Assembly (NCBI RefSeq): GCF_033705735.1 | Contig: NZ_CP131130.1 | Coordinates: 2,926,001 to 2,990,000, forward strand | Source of the DNA: Shinella zoogloeoides | GTDB lineage: Bacteria; Pseudomonadota; Alphaproteobacteria; Rhizobiales; Rhizobiaceae | Reading direction: 5' to 3' | Length of the DNA: 64,000 nucleotides | Shown here: one piece after another, positions 54,994-64,000 of the stretch | How positions within the stretch are numbered: position 1 is the first letter of the stretch | Layout of the letters: every line of letters begins with the position of its first letter | Made by a program: the position numbers and the translations under genes | The notes under the pieces: generated by a model | The model's database searches: none | Told to the model about the DNA's origin: nothing | The model's input: only the letters and a program-made list of their open reading frames with translations

Positions 54994-55019
54994 AAGCCGC
55001 CCCTGCTGCGGGGCGGCTT
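54994..55019 (-). terminator. Terminator after sucB
   Basis: AAGCCGCCCC pairs with GGGGCGGCTT over ten bases around TGCTGC, 16 bases after the sucB stop. A T-run (TTTC) follows on the minus strand. Confidence 0.8.
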
Positions 55020-55034
55020 CGGTCTCGCGAACGA

Positions 55035-56267
55035 TCAGAGATCGAGAACGAGGCGTTCCGGGTCTTCCAGGCTTTCTTTGACGCGCACCAGGAAGGTCAC
55101 GGCTTCCTTGCCGTCGACCATGCGGTGGTCGTAGGACAGCGCGAGATACATCATCGGACGGATGACGATCTGGCCGCCGACGACGACCGGGCGCTCCTGG
55201 ATCTTGTGCATGCCGAGGATGCCCGACTGCGGGGCGTTGAGGATCGGCGAGGACATCAGCGAGCCGTAGACGCCGCCGTTCGAGATGGTGAAGGTACCAC
55301 CCTGCATGTCGGCCATCGACAGCGCGCCGTCACGGGCGAGCTTGCCGAGACGGCCGATTTCCTTCTCGATCTCGGCGATCGACATCTGGTCGGCATCGCG
55401 CACGACCGGGACCACGAGCCCCTTGTCCGTGCCGACGGCAACGCCGACATGGCAGTAGTTCTTGTAGATGATGTCGGTGCCGTCGATCTCGGCGTTGACG
55501 GCCGGCAGTTCCTTCAGCGCGTGGGTGACGGCCTTGGTGAAGAAGCCCATGAAGCCGAGCTTCACGCCGTGCTTCTTCTCGAAGATGTCCTTGTAGCGGC
55601 TGCGCAGGTCCATCACGGCCTTCATGTCCACCTCGTTGTAGGTGGTCAGCATGGCGGCAGTGTTCTGCGCATCCTTGAGGCGCTTGGCGATGGTCTGGCG
55701 CAGGCGCGTCATCTTCACGCGCTCCTCGCGCGGCGCGTCGGCCGCCGAGGAGGCCGGACGGGCGGCAACCTTGACCGGCTCGACCGAGGCGGCGGGGGCC
55801 GTGATGCCCTTGGCGAGGGCGGCGATGACGTCGCCCTTCAGCACCTGGCCACGCTTGCCGGAACCATCGACCTGATCGGCCGCGATGTTGTTTTCGGCGA
55901 GCAGCTTGGCGGCGGCCGGAGCGGGCGGCATGGAGGACGCGCCGGCAGCGGGCTTGGCCTCGGCGGCAGGTGCCGCGGCGGCAGCTTTCTCGACCTTCTC
56001 GGCAGCGGCCGGAGCAGCGGCGGCGGCAGCGCCCTCGGCGATCTGGCCGAGCAGGCCGCCCGGCTCGACGGTGTCGCCGGCATTGGCGGTGATTTCCGAC
56101 AGGACGCCGGAGGCCGGGGCCGGCACTTCGATCGTCACCTTGTCGGTTTCCAGTTCACAGAGCGGCTCGTCGGCCTTGATGGCGTCGCCCACCTTCTTGA
56201 ACCAGGTGCCGACGGTCGCTTCGCTGACGGATTCGCCCAAAGTCGGGACGCGGATTTCGGTAGCCAT
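55035..56267 (-). CDS. sucB: 2-oxoglutarate dehydrogenase E2, dihydrolipoyl succinyltransferase
   Basis: The 410-residue E2 has one lipoyl domain (lipoyl Lys in [18 protein letters not shown], about 40-55), an Ala-rich linker, the E3-binding domain ([20 protein letters not shown]) and the catalytic domain ending with [20 protein letters not shown] (His and Asp of the active site). It forms the core of the OGDH complex. Located directly after sucA. Confidence 0.97.
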   Translation of the reverse strand: MATEIRVPTLGESVSEATVGTWFKKVGDAIKADEPLCELETDKVTIEVPAPASGVLSEITANAGDTVEPGGLLGQIAEGAAAAAAPAAAEKVEKAAAAAPAAEAKPAAGASSMPPAPAAAKLLAENNIAADQVDGSGKRGQVLKGDVIAALAKGITAPAASVEPVKVAARPASSAADAPREERVKMTRLRQTIAKRLKDAQNTAAMLTTYNEVDMKAVMDLRSRYKDIFEKKHGVKLGFMGFFTKAVTHALKELPAVNAEIDGTDIIYKNYCHVGVAVGTDKGLVVPVVRDADQMSIAEIEKEIGRLGKLARDGALSMADMQGGTFTISNGGVYGSLMSSPILNAPQSGILGMHKIQERPVVVGGQIVIRPMMYLALSYDHRMVDGKEAVTFLVRVKESLEDPERLVLDL

Positions 56268-56321
56268 GAGTTGAGTTCCGTTGTTCGTGTCTTTGTCGTG
56301 GGTGCGGGGACACTGGGCGGC

Positions 56322-59318
56322 TTAGCCGCCCAGCGCGTCCTCGAGGAAGGCGGCAAGCTGCGCGAGATGCTTGGACATCAGGCCCGTCGCCGGCGAGGCA
56401 GCGGCCGGACGGCCGGTATAGCGCACACGCTGGTACTTGGCGTCGATATGCGCCAGCACCCATTCCAGATACGGGTCGATGAAGGCCCAGGCGCCCATGT
56501 TCTTGGGCTCTTCCTGGCACCACACCATCTCCGCGTTGCGGAAGCGGCTGAGCTCGTTGATCAGCGCCTTGGCCGGGAACGGGTAGAGCTGTTCGAGGCG
56601 CAGCAGGTAGACGTCGTCGATACCGCGCTTCTCGCGCTCTTCCAGAAGGTCGTAATAGACCTTGCCCGAGCACATCACGACACGGCGGATCTTGGCGTCC
56701 TTCTGGAGCTTGATCGGACCGTCCTTGATGACCTCGGCGTCGTCCCACAGCAGGCGGTGGAACGAGCTTTCGCCCGCCATTTCCGACAGCGAGGAGACCG
56801 CGCGCTTGTGGCGCAGCAGCGACTTCGGCGTCATCATGATCAGCGGCTTGCGGAAGTCGCGCTTCACCTGACGGCGCAGGATGTGGAAGTAGTTCGCCGG
56901 CGTCGTGACATTGGCGACCTGCATATTGTCTTCCGCGCAGAGCTGCAGGAAGCGTTCGAGGCGGGCGGAGGAGTGCTCCGGACCCTGCCCCTCATAGCCG
57001 TGCGGCAGCAGGCACACGAGGCCCGACATGCGCAGCCATTTGCGTTCGCCGGACGAGATGAACTGGTCGAAGATGACCTGCGCGCCGTTGGCGAAGTCGC
57101 CGAACTGGGCTTCCCAGAGGGTGAGCGCGTTCGGGCGGGCCAGCGAGTAGCCGTATTCGAAGCCGAGCACCGCTTCTTCCGAGAGCATCGAGTTGATGAC
57201 CTCGTAACGCGCCTGCGTCGGCGAGAGGTTGGCAAGCGGGATGTAGCGGTCCTCGGACTCCTGATCGTAGAGAACCGAATGGCGCTGCGAGAAGGTGCCG
57301 CGCTCGCAGTCCTGGCCGGACAGGCGGATTTTCGTGCCCTCGACGCAGAGCGTGCCGAAGGCCAGCGCCTCGCCCATCGCCCAATCGATGCCCTCGCCCG
57401 TTTCGACCATCTGCATGCGGTTGTCCATGAACCGCTGGATGGTCTTGTGGGCGTGGAAGCCTTCCGGGATCGTCGCGATCTTGCGGCCGATCTCCTTGAG
57501 CTGCTTCATCGGCACCGAGGTCTTGCCGCGGCGCTGTTCGTCCTGGTTGTCGGCCGAGCGCAGGCCCGACCACACGCCGTCGAGCCAGTCGGCCTTGTTC
57601 GGCTTGTAGGACTGGCCGATCTCGAATTCGGTTTCGAGGTTGGCGCGCCAGTCGGCCTTCATCTTCTCGAATTCGCCCTCGGTGATGACGCCTTCGGCGA
57701 TCAGGCGCGAGCCGTAGAGGTTGACGACCGTCTTGTGGGCGCGGATCGCCTTGTACATCTTCGGCTGCGTGAACGCCGGCTCGTCGCCTTCGTTATGGCC
57801 GAAGCGGCGGTAGCAGAAGATATCCAGCACGACCGGCTTGTGGAAGGTCATGCGGAATTCGGTCGCGACCTTGGCGGCATAGGTCACCGCCTCCGGATCG
57901 TCGCCGTTCACATGGAAGATCGGCGCCTCGATCATCTTCGCCACATCCGACGGATAGGGCGAGGAGCGCGAGAAGGCCGGGTTCGTGGTGAAGCCGATCT
58001 GGTTGTTGATGATGACATGCACGGTGCCGGCGACACGGTGGCCGCGCAGGCCCGAAAGGCCGAGGATCTCGGCAACGACGCCCTGGCCCGCGAAGGCCGC
58101 ATCGCCGTGCAGCAGCAGCGGCATGACCTTGGCGCGCTCGCGCAGCGGGATGATGTCGCCTTCGAAGACGGTCGCCATCTGGTCCTGCTTGGCGCGGGCC
58201 TTGCCCATGACGACCGGGTTGACGATCTCCAGATGCGAGGGATTGGCGGTCAGCGACAGGTGCACCTTGTTGCCGTCGAACTCACGGTCCGAGGAGGCGC
58301 CGAGATGGTACTTCACGTCGCCCGAGCCTTCCACGTCGTCGGGCGCATAGGAGCCGCCCTTGAACTCGTGGAAGACGGCGCGGTGGGGCTTGGCCATCAC
58401 GTTGGTGAGGACATTGAGGCGGCCGCGATGCGCCATGCCGAGCACGATTTCCTTGAGGCCCATCTGGCCGCCGCGCTTGATGATCTGCTCCAGCGCCGGG
58501 ATCAGCGCTTCGCCACCGTCGAGACCGAAGCGCTTGGTGCCCTTGTACTTGACGTCGATGAACTGCTCGAAGCCTTCCGCCTCGATCAGCTTCTGCAGGA
58601 TCGCCTTCTTGCCTTCGACGGTGAAATCGACGCCCTTGTCCGGGCCTTCGATGCGTTCCTGGATCCAGCCCTTCTCTTCCGGGTTGGAGATGTGCATGAA
58701 CTCGACGCCGATGGTCGAGCAATAGGTGCGCTCGAGGATTTCGACCATCTCGCGCACGGTCGCGTATTCGAGGCCGAGCACGTTGTCGATGAAGATCTTG
58801 CGGTCGAGATCCTTCTCCTCGAAACCGTAGTTCGAGGGCGAAAGCTCGTGATAGTCCTCGACCGGGGCGGCGATGCCGAGCGGGTCGAGTTTCGCATGCA
58901 GGTGGCCGCGGGCGCGATAGGCGCGGATCATCATGATGGCGCGCACGGAATCGCGGGTCGCCTGGTTGACGTCGGCCTGGTTGACCGGCGCGCCGGTCTG
59001 CGCGGCGACGGCCTCGGCCTTCGCCTGGACCTTCTTTTCGAGAACCTTCTCGACCATGCCCCAGTTGCCGTCGAGCGCCGAGACGAGTTCGCCGTTTGCG
59101 ACGATCGGCCAGTTCGCGCGCTTCCACGAGGCGCCCTTGGCCGCCTTGATCACGTCGGAGGGCTGGTCTTCGAGGGCCTTGAAGAAGGTCCGCCATTCCT
59201 CGCCGACGGAGGCGGGATCCGCCTCGTAGCTGGCATAGAGCTGTTCGATATAGGCTGCGTTCGCCCCGTCGAGGAAGGACGTGGCCAGGAATTGTTCGTT
59301 GGCGTCTTGCCGTGCCAT
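56322..59318 (-). CDS. sucA: 2-oxoglutarate dehydrogenase E1
   Basis: The 998-residue thiamine-diphosphate enzyme begins MARQDANEQFLATSFLDGAN. The E1 fold shows EFMHISNPEEKGWIQERIEG, GMAHRGRLNVLTNVMAKPHR, the ThDP motif HGDAAFAGQGVVAEILGLSG and the second half with WAMGEALAFGTLCVEGTKIR and ERGTFSQRHSVLYDQE. Length and start agree with the family. It is followed by sucB at 54 bases. Its transcript is separated from sucD by a terminator. Confidence 0.97.
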   Translation of the reverse strand: MARQDANEQFLATSFLDGANAAYIEQLYASYEADPASVGEEWRTFFKALEDQPSDVIKAAKGASWKRANWPIVANGELVSALDGNWGMVEKVLEKKVQAKAEAVAAQTGAPVNQADVNQATRDSVRAIMMIRAYRARGHLHAKLDPLGIAAPVEDYHELSPSNYGFEEKDLDRKIFIDNVLGLEYATVREMVEILERTYCSTIGVEFMHISNPEEKGWIQERIEGPDKGVDFTVEGKKAILQKLIEAEGFEQFIDVKYKGTKRFGLDGGEALIPALEQIIKRGGQMGLKEIVLGMAHRGRLNVLTNVMAKPHRAVFHEFKGGSYAPDDVEGSGDVKYHLGASSDREFDGNKVHLSLTANPSHLEIVNPVVMGKARAKQDQMATVFEGDIIPLRERAKVMPLLLHGDAAFAGQGVVAEILGLSGLRGHRVAGTVHVIINNQIGFTTNPAFSRSSPYPSDVAKMIEAPIFHVNGDDPEAVTYAAKVATEFRMTFHKPVVLDIFCYRRFGHNEGDEPAFTQPKMYKAIRAHKTVVNLYGSRLIAEGVITEGEFEKMKADWRANLETEFEIGQSYKPNKADWLDGVWSGLRSADNQDEQRRGKTSVPMKQLKEIGRKIATIPEGFHAHKTIQRFMDNRMQMVETGEGIDWAMGEALAFGTLCVEGTKIRLSGQDCERGTFSQRHSVLYDQESEDRYIPLANLSPTQARYEVINSMLSEEAVLGFEYGYSLARPNALTLWEAQFGDFANGAQVIFDQFISSGERKWLRMSGLVCLLPHGYEGQGPEHSSARLERFLQLCAEDNMQVANVTTPANYFHILRRQVKRDFRKPLIMMTPKSLLRHKRAVSSLSEMAGESSFHRLLWDDAEVIKDGPIKLQKDAKIRRVVMCSGKVYYDLLEEREKRGIDDVYLLRLEQLYPFPAKALINELSRFRNAEMVWCQEEPKNMGAWAFIDPYLEWVLAHIDAKYQRVRYTGRPAAASPATGLMSKHLAQLAAFLEDALGG

Positions 59319-59394
59319 GGTTCTCTGCGGGCGCCGCCCGCCTCCCGAACGATCGTGTTGTGACTGCCCGGCACATCCTGCCGGGAAGAGCCAG

Positions 59395-59420
59395 AGAGGC
59401 CGGCGTTTCAGCCGGCCTCT
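59395..59420 (-). terminator. Terminator after sucD
   Basis: AGAGGCCGGC pairs with GCCGGCCTCT over ten bases with a six-base loop, 14 bases after the sucD stop. It splits mdh-sucCD from sucAB. Confidence 0.8.
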
Positions 59421-59434
59421 CCTCGTTTCGTTTC

Positions 59435-60337
59435 TCAGCCCTTGAGGACTTCGACCAGGGTCTTGCCGAGGCGTGCCGGCGAAGGCGAAACGCGGATGCC
59501 CGCAGCTTCCATCGCCGCGATCTTGGATTCCGCATCGCCCTTGCCGCCGGAAACGACAGCGCCGGCGTGGCCCATGGTGCGGCCCTTCGGAGCGGTACGG
59601 CCCGCGATGAAGCCGGCCATCGGCTTCTTGCGGCCCTTCTTGGCCTCGTCGATGAGGAACTGCGCCGCATCTTCCTCGGCCGAGCCGCCGATTTCGCCGA
59701 TCATGATGATCGAGGTCGTGGCGTCGTCGGCCAGGAACATCTCAAGCACGTCGATGAACTCGGTGCCCTTGACCGGGTCGCCGCCGATGCCGACGGCCGT
59801 CGTCTGGCCGAGGCCTTCGTTGGACGTCTGGAAGACGGCTTCATAGGTCAGCGTGCCGGAGCGCGAGACGATGCCGACCGAACCCTTGCGGAAGATCGAG
59901 CCCGGCATGATGCCGATCTTGCATTCTTCGGGCGTCAGGATGCCGGGGCAGTTCGGGCCGAGCAGGCGCGACGTGGAGCGGTCGAGGCGGGCCTTGACGC
60001 GCACCATGTCGGCAACCGGGATGCCTTCGGTGATGCAGGTGATGAACGGGATTTCCGCATCGATCGCCTCGATGATCGCGTCCGCGGCGCCTGCCGGCGG
60101 AACGTAGATCACGGATGCGTCCGCACCGGTCTTTTCCTTGCCTTCGGCGACGGAAGCGAAGATCGGCAGGCTTTCGCCCTTGGAGCCGGTCCAGGTTTCG
60201 CCGCCCTTCTTCGGATGGATGCCGCCGACCATCTGCGTGCCGTAATAGGCGAGCGCCTGTTCGGTGTGGAAGGTGCCGGTCTTGCCGGTCAGGCCCTGAA
60301 CGAGGACCTTGGTGTTCTTGTTGACGAGAATCGACAT
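59435..60337 (-). CDS. sucD: Succinyl-CoA synthetase alpha subunit
   Basis: The 300-residue alpha subunit from ATG 60337 ([20 protein letters not shown]) binds CoA. The phosphohistidine is in [20 protein letters not shown] and the CoA-binding start is [15 protein letters not shown]. It forms the enzyme with SucC, encoded just upstream. Confidence 0.97.
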   Translation of the reverse strand: MSILVNKNTKVLVQGLTGKTGTFHTEQALAYYGTQMVGGIHPKKGGETWTGSKGESLPIFASVAEGKEKTGADASVIYVPPAGAADAIIEAIDAEIPFITCITEGIPVADMVRVKARLDRSTSRLLGPNCPGILTPEECKIGIMPGSIFRKGSVGIVSRSGTLTYEAVFQTSNEGLGQTTAVGIGGDPVKGTEFIDVLEMFLADDATTSIIMIGEIGGSAEEDAAQFLIDEAKKGRKKPMAGFIAGRTAPKGRTMGHAGAVVSGGKGDAESKIAAMEAAGIRVSPSPARLGKTLVEVLKG

Positions 60338-60354
60338 GAGGTCTGGTCCTTCAG

Positions 60355-61548
<1,194 letters not shown>

Positions 61549-61574
61549 CGGGAAAATCCTGTCTGGCTACCGGA

Positions 61575-62618
<1,044 letters not shown>

Positions 62619-62677
62619 TTAAAAATTCAACACATACTTTTGGACTGAAATATTTCAATCGGTTAGATGTAAAATAT

Positions 62678-62693
62678 CTTACGTAAACGTAAG
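62678..62693. promoter_or_regulatory. Palindrome in the mdh promoter region
   Basis: CTTACGT-AA-ACGTAAG is a perfect 7-2-7 inverted repeat 141 bases upstream of the mdh start, in the AT-rich region 62538-62701 (the only such region around). It looks like a transcription factor site; the factor cannot be named from sequence alone. Confidence 0.55.
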
Positions 62694-62701
62694 TATTTCC
62701 G

Positions 62702-63904
62702 TCACGCTTCCGTCACCTTTCCATCGTATCTTGCCCGATGGTCGGCAAGATATTCCGTGCTGCGGATCTCGATGAGGCGCGACACTGTCCGGTCGAATTC
62801 GAAGCCTTCCGTTCCCTTGCGTGTCACCAGCAGGTTCTCCGGCGCCGCCGCCGCGGAAGCGAAGAGCCGCGCCCGATGATCGTAGATCGTGTCGACGAGA
62901 TTAATGAAGCGCTTCGTCTCGTTGCGCTTCTCCGCCCCCAGAAGAGGAATGTGGTCGACGAAGAGCGTGTCGAAATGCGCGAGGATTTCGAGATAGTCTG
63001 CCGCGCCCAGGGGCCGCTCGCACAGATCGGCGAAGGAGAACCGGGCGATCCGCCCCGCCGCCTGCGGCACCGCGATGCTCCGGCCACGGAAGGAGATTGT
63101 CCGCGGGCCGGTCGTCATGCCCGCCGTCTCCCGCCGCCAGGCCGCATCCATCGCCATGTCGGCCTCCGCGCCGAGCGGATGGCGGAAGACAGGCAGGCCG
63201 CTGTCCTTTTCGAGCCGGTAATCGGTCAGCGAGTCCAGCGGCACGATCTCGACATGCTGTTTCAGGAGATCGACGAAGGGCAGGAAAAGCCCGCGATTGA
63301 GCCCGTCCTTGTAGAGATTGTCCGGCTCCACATTGGAGGTCGCGACGAGGATGCAGCCGCGCTGGAACAGCTCTCCGAAAAGCCGCGACAGGATCATCGC
63401 ATCGGCGATGTCGGTTACGGAGAATTCGTCGAAGCAGAGCAGCCGCGCCTCCTCGATGAGGCTGGCGGCCACCGGCGGCACGGGATCGGCCTGCTTGGTC
63501 TCGCCGGCCTTCAGCTTCTGGCGGTGCTTGTGGATGCGCTCGTGCACATCGGCCATGAACTCGTGGAAATGCGCCCGGCGCTTGCGCTTGACCGGCGCGA
63601 GCTCGAAGAACATGTCCATCAGCATGGTCTTGCCGCGCCCGACGCCGCCATAGAGGTAAAGCCCCTTCGGGGCGCTGGCGCTTTCGGGCTTGCGGGAGGC
63701 GAAGAGCCAGCCGAGGGCGCTCGACTTGCGCGCCGGACGCTGGGCATGGACCTCCCCGAGCAGGCGGTCGAAGCGCAAGGCCATCGCCTTCTGCGCCGGA
63801 TCCACCTTCAGCGCACCGCTTGCGACAAGGGCCTCCAGCCTATCCGAGACGCCGTGGTCCGGATGTGTCGAAACCCTGTCCCAGTCCTTGCCCATGGGCG
63901 GCAA
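62702..63904 (-). CDS. zapE: Cell division ATPase ZapE / AFG1-like
   Basis: The 400-residue AAA+ ATPase has the P-loop LYLYGGVGRGKTMLMDMFFE (about 81-100), HFHEFMADVHERIHKHRQKL, the Walker B LLCFDEFSVTDIADAMILSR, LVATSNVEPDNLYKDGLNR and FINLVDTIYDHRARLFASA. It is the ZapE/AFG1 family, linked with division under stress and with protein quality control. It lies upstream of mdh on the same strand, as in other rhizobia. Confidence 0.93.
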   Translation of the reverse strand: MPPMGKDWDRVSTHPDHGVSDRLEALVASGALKVDPAQKAMALRFDRLLGEVHAQRPARKSSALGWLFASRKPESASAPKGLYLYGGVGRGKTMLMDMFFELAPVKRKRRAHFHEFMADVHERIHKHRQKLKAGETKQADPVPPVAASLIEEARLLCFDEFSVTDIADAMILSRLFGELFQRGCILVATSNVEPDNLYKDGLNRGLFLPFVDLLKQHVEIVPLDSLTDYRLEKDSGLPVFRHPLGAEADMAMDAAWRRETAGMTTGPRTISFRGRSIAVPQAAGRIARFSFADLCERPLGAADYLEILAHFDTLFVDHIPLLGAEKRNETKRFINLVDTIYDHRARLFASAAAAPENLLVTRKGTEGFEFDRTVSRLIEIRSTEYLADHRARYDGKVTEA

Positions 63905-63933
63905 TCATCCGTATCGATGGCGAAAGGGCGAAA

Positions 63934-64000
63934 TCAGCGCGAGAGGCTGAGCGGCTGGCCCGAATTGGTCGAACCGTCGAAGCGGGAATCGGCCGACTTG
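63934..64000 (-). CDS. Possible C-terminal end of an exported or outer-membrane protein
   Basis: From the window edge the minus strand reads SADSRFDGSTNSGQPLSLSR and a TGA at 63934-63936. The RFDG-TNSGQPLSLSR tail resembles the end of Omp19/Inh-type inhibitor lipoproteins. Only about 21 codons are visible, so the identification is tentative. Confidence 0.4.
   Translation of the reverse strand, partial: KSADSRFDGSTNSGQPLSLSR

Noticed and set aside
54885..59363. A 1492-codon open frame on the plus strand across sucA-sucB
   Set aside because: It is antisense to two unmistakable TCA genes and is open only because of high-GC third positions. Its translation is His/Arg/Asp-rich without any domain.

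Overview
The window is high-GC alphaproteobacterial chromosome, almost certainly Rhizobiaceae. The evidence is the block zapE-mdh-sucCDAB-(MAPEG, LysE, SDR)-lpd, the atpHAGDC operon with an Ala/Lys-rich N-terminal extension on the beta subunit, the priA/xerC pairing and the comF-grxC-nitrilase-DUF1178-ubiG block. The sequence alone does not separate Sinorhizobium, Shinella, Rhizobium and their relatives.

Left part (1-13845) is accessory DNA. Two different P4-like tyrosine integrases each lie just inside a copy of a tRNA 3' end (14-base core GGCATGGGGCACCA at 1073-1086 and 13832-13845). This fits two genomic islands in tandem at one tRNA gene, probably tRNA-Leu(CAA), whose intact copy lies to the left of the window. 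The second island (about 12.8 kb, 1087-13845) carries: an AlpA-like regulator heading a chain of overlapping small ORFs, one with a DUF4431-like domain; several decayed genes (an outer-membrane protein tail, a helix-hairpin-helix glycosylase-like gene, a NYN-domain start); a serine resolvase; an orphan BrnA-type antitoxin; a spermidine-synthase-like gene; and a TbpB-like surface lipoprotein overlapping a Slam-type outer-membrane translocator, followed by a LuxR-type regulator. The last three form a candidate self-contained lipoprotein surface-display (type XI secretion) module and are the most interesting cargo.

From 13970 to 20000 there is a methionine/B12 region. A cobalamin riboswitch on the minus strand leads a unit of an acyl-CoA thioesterase and a MetR-like LysR regulator. 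Divergent from it is a plus-strand cluster of a DUF1852 protein (MesX), a short core-MetE methionine synthase (MesD) and a flavin reductase. A palindrome in the shared intergenic region is a candidate regulator site. The layout suggests that B12 represses the regulator and so, indirectly, the B12-independent methionine synthase.

The rest is core genome. It holds a BON protein and an acyl-CoA synthetase (20.4-22.4 kb); a FemAB-like acyltransferase and a polysaccharide flippase (22.4-25.1 kb); secA, a parvulin, argJ, a GNAT protein, mutT and a lone Flp pilin (25.3-32.3 kb); an NDUFAF5-like methyltransferase, comF, grxC, a nitrilase-family hydrolase, DUF1178, ubiG, a phosphoesterase and a mannose-1-phosphate guanylyltransferase (32.3-38.7 kb); the F1 part of ATP synthase (38.9-44.1 kb); priA, an AAA ATPase, xerC, and TraB/GumN and DUF2867 proteins (44.4-51.1 kb); and the 2-oxoglutarate dehydrogenase/TCA block (51.2-62.5 kb) followed by zapE. 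Several rho-independent terminators and one rhizobial-type extragenic palindrome were also located.
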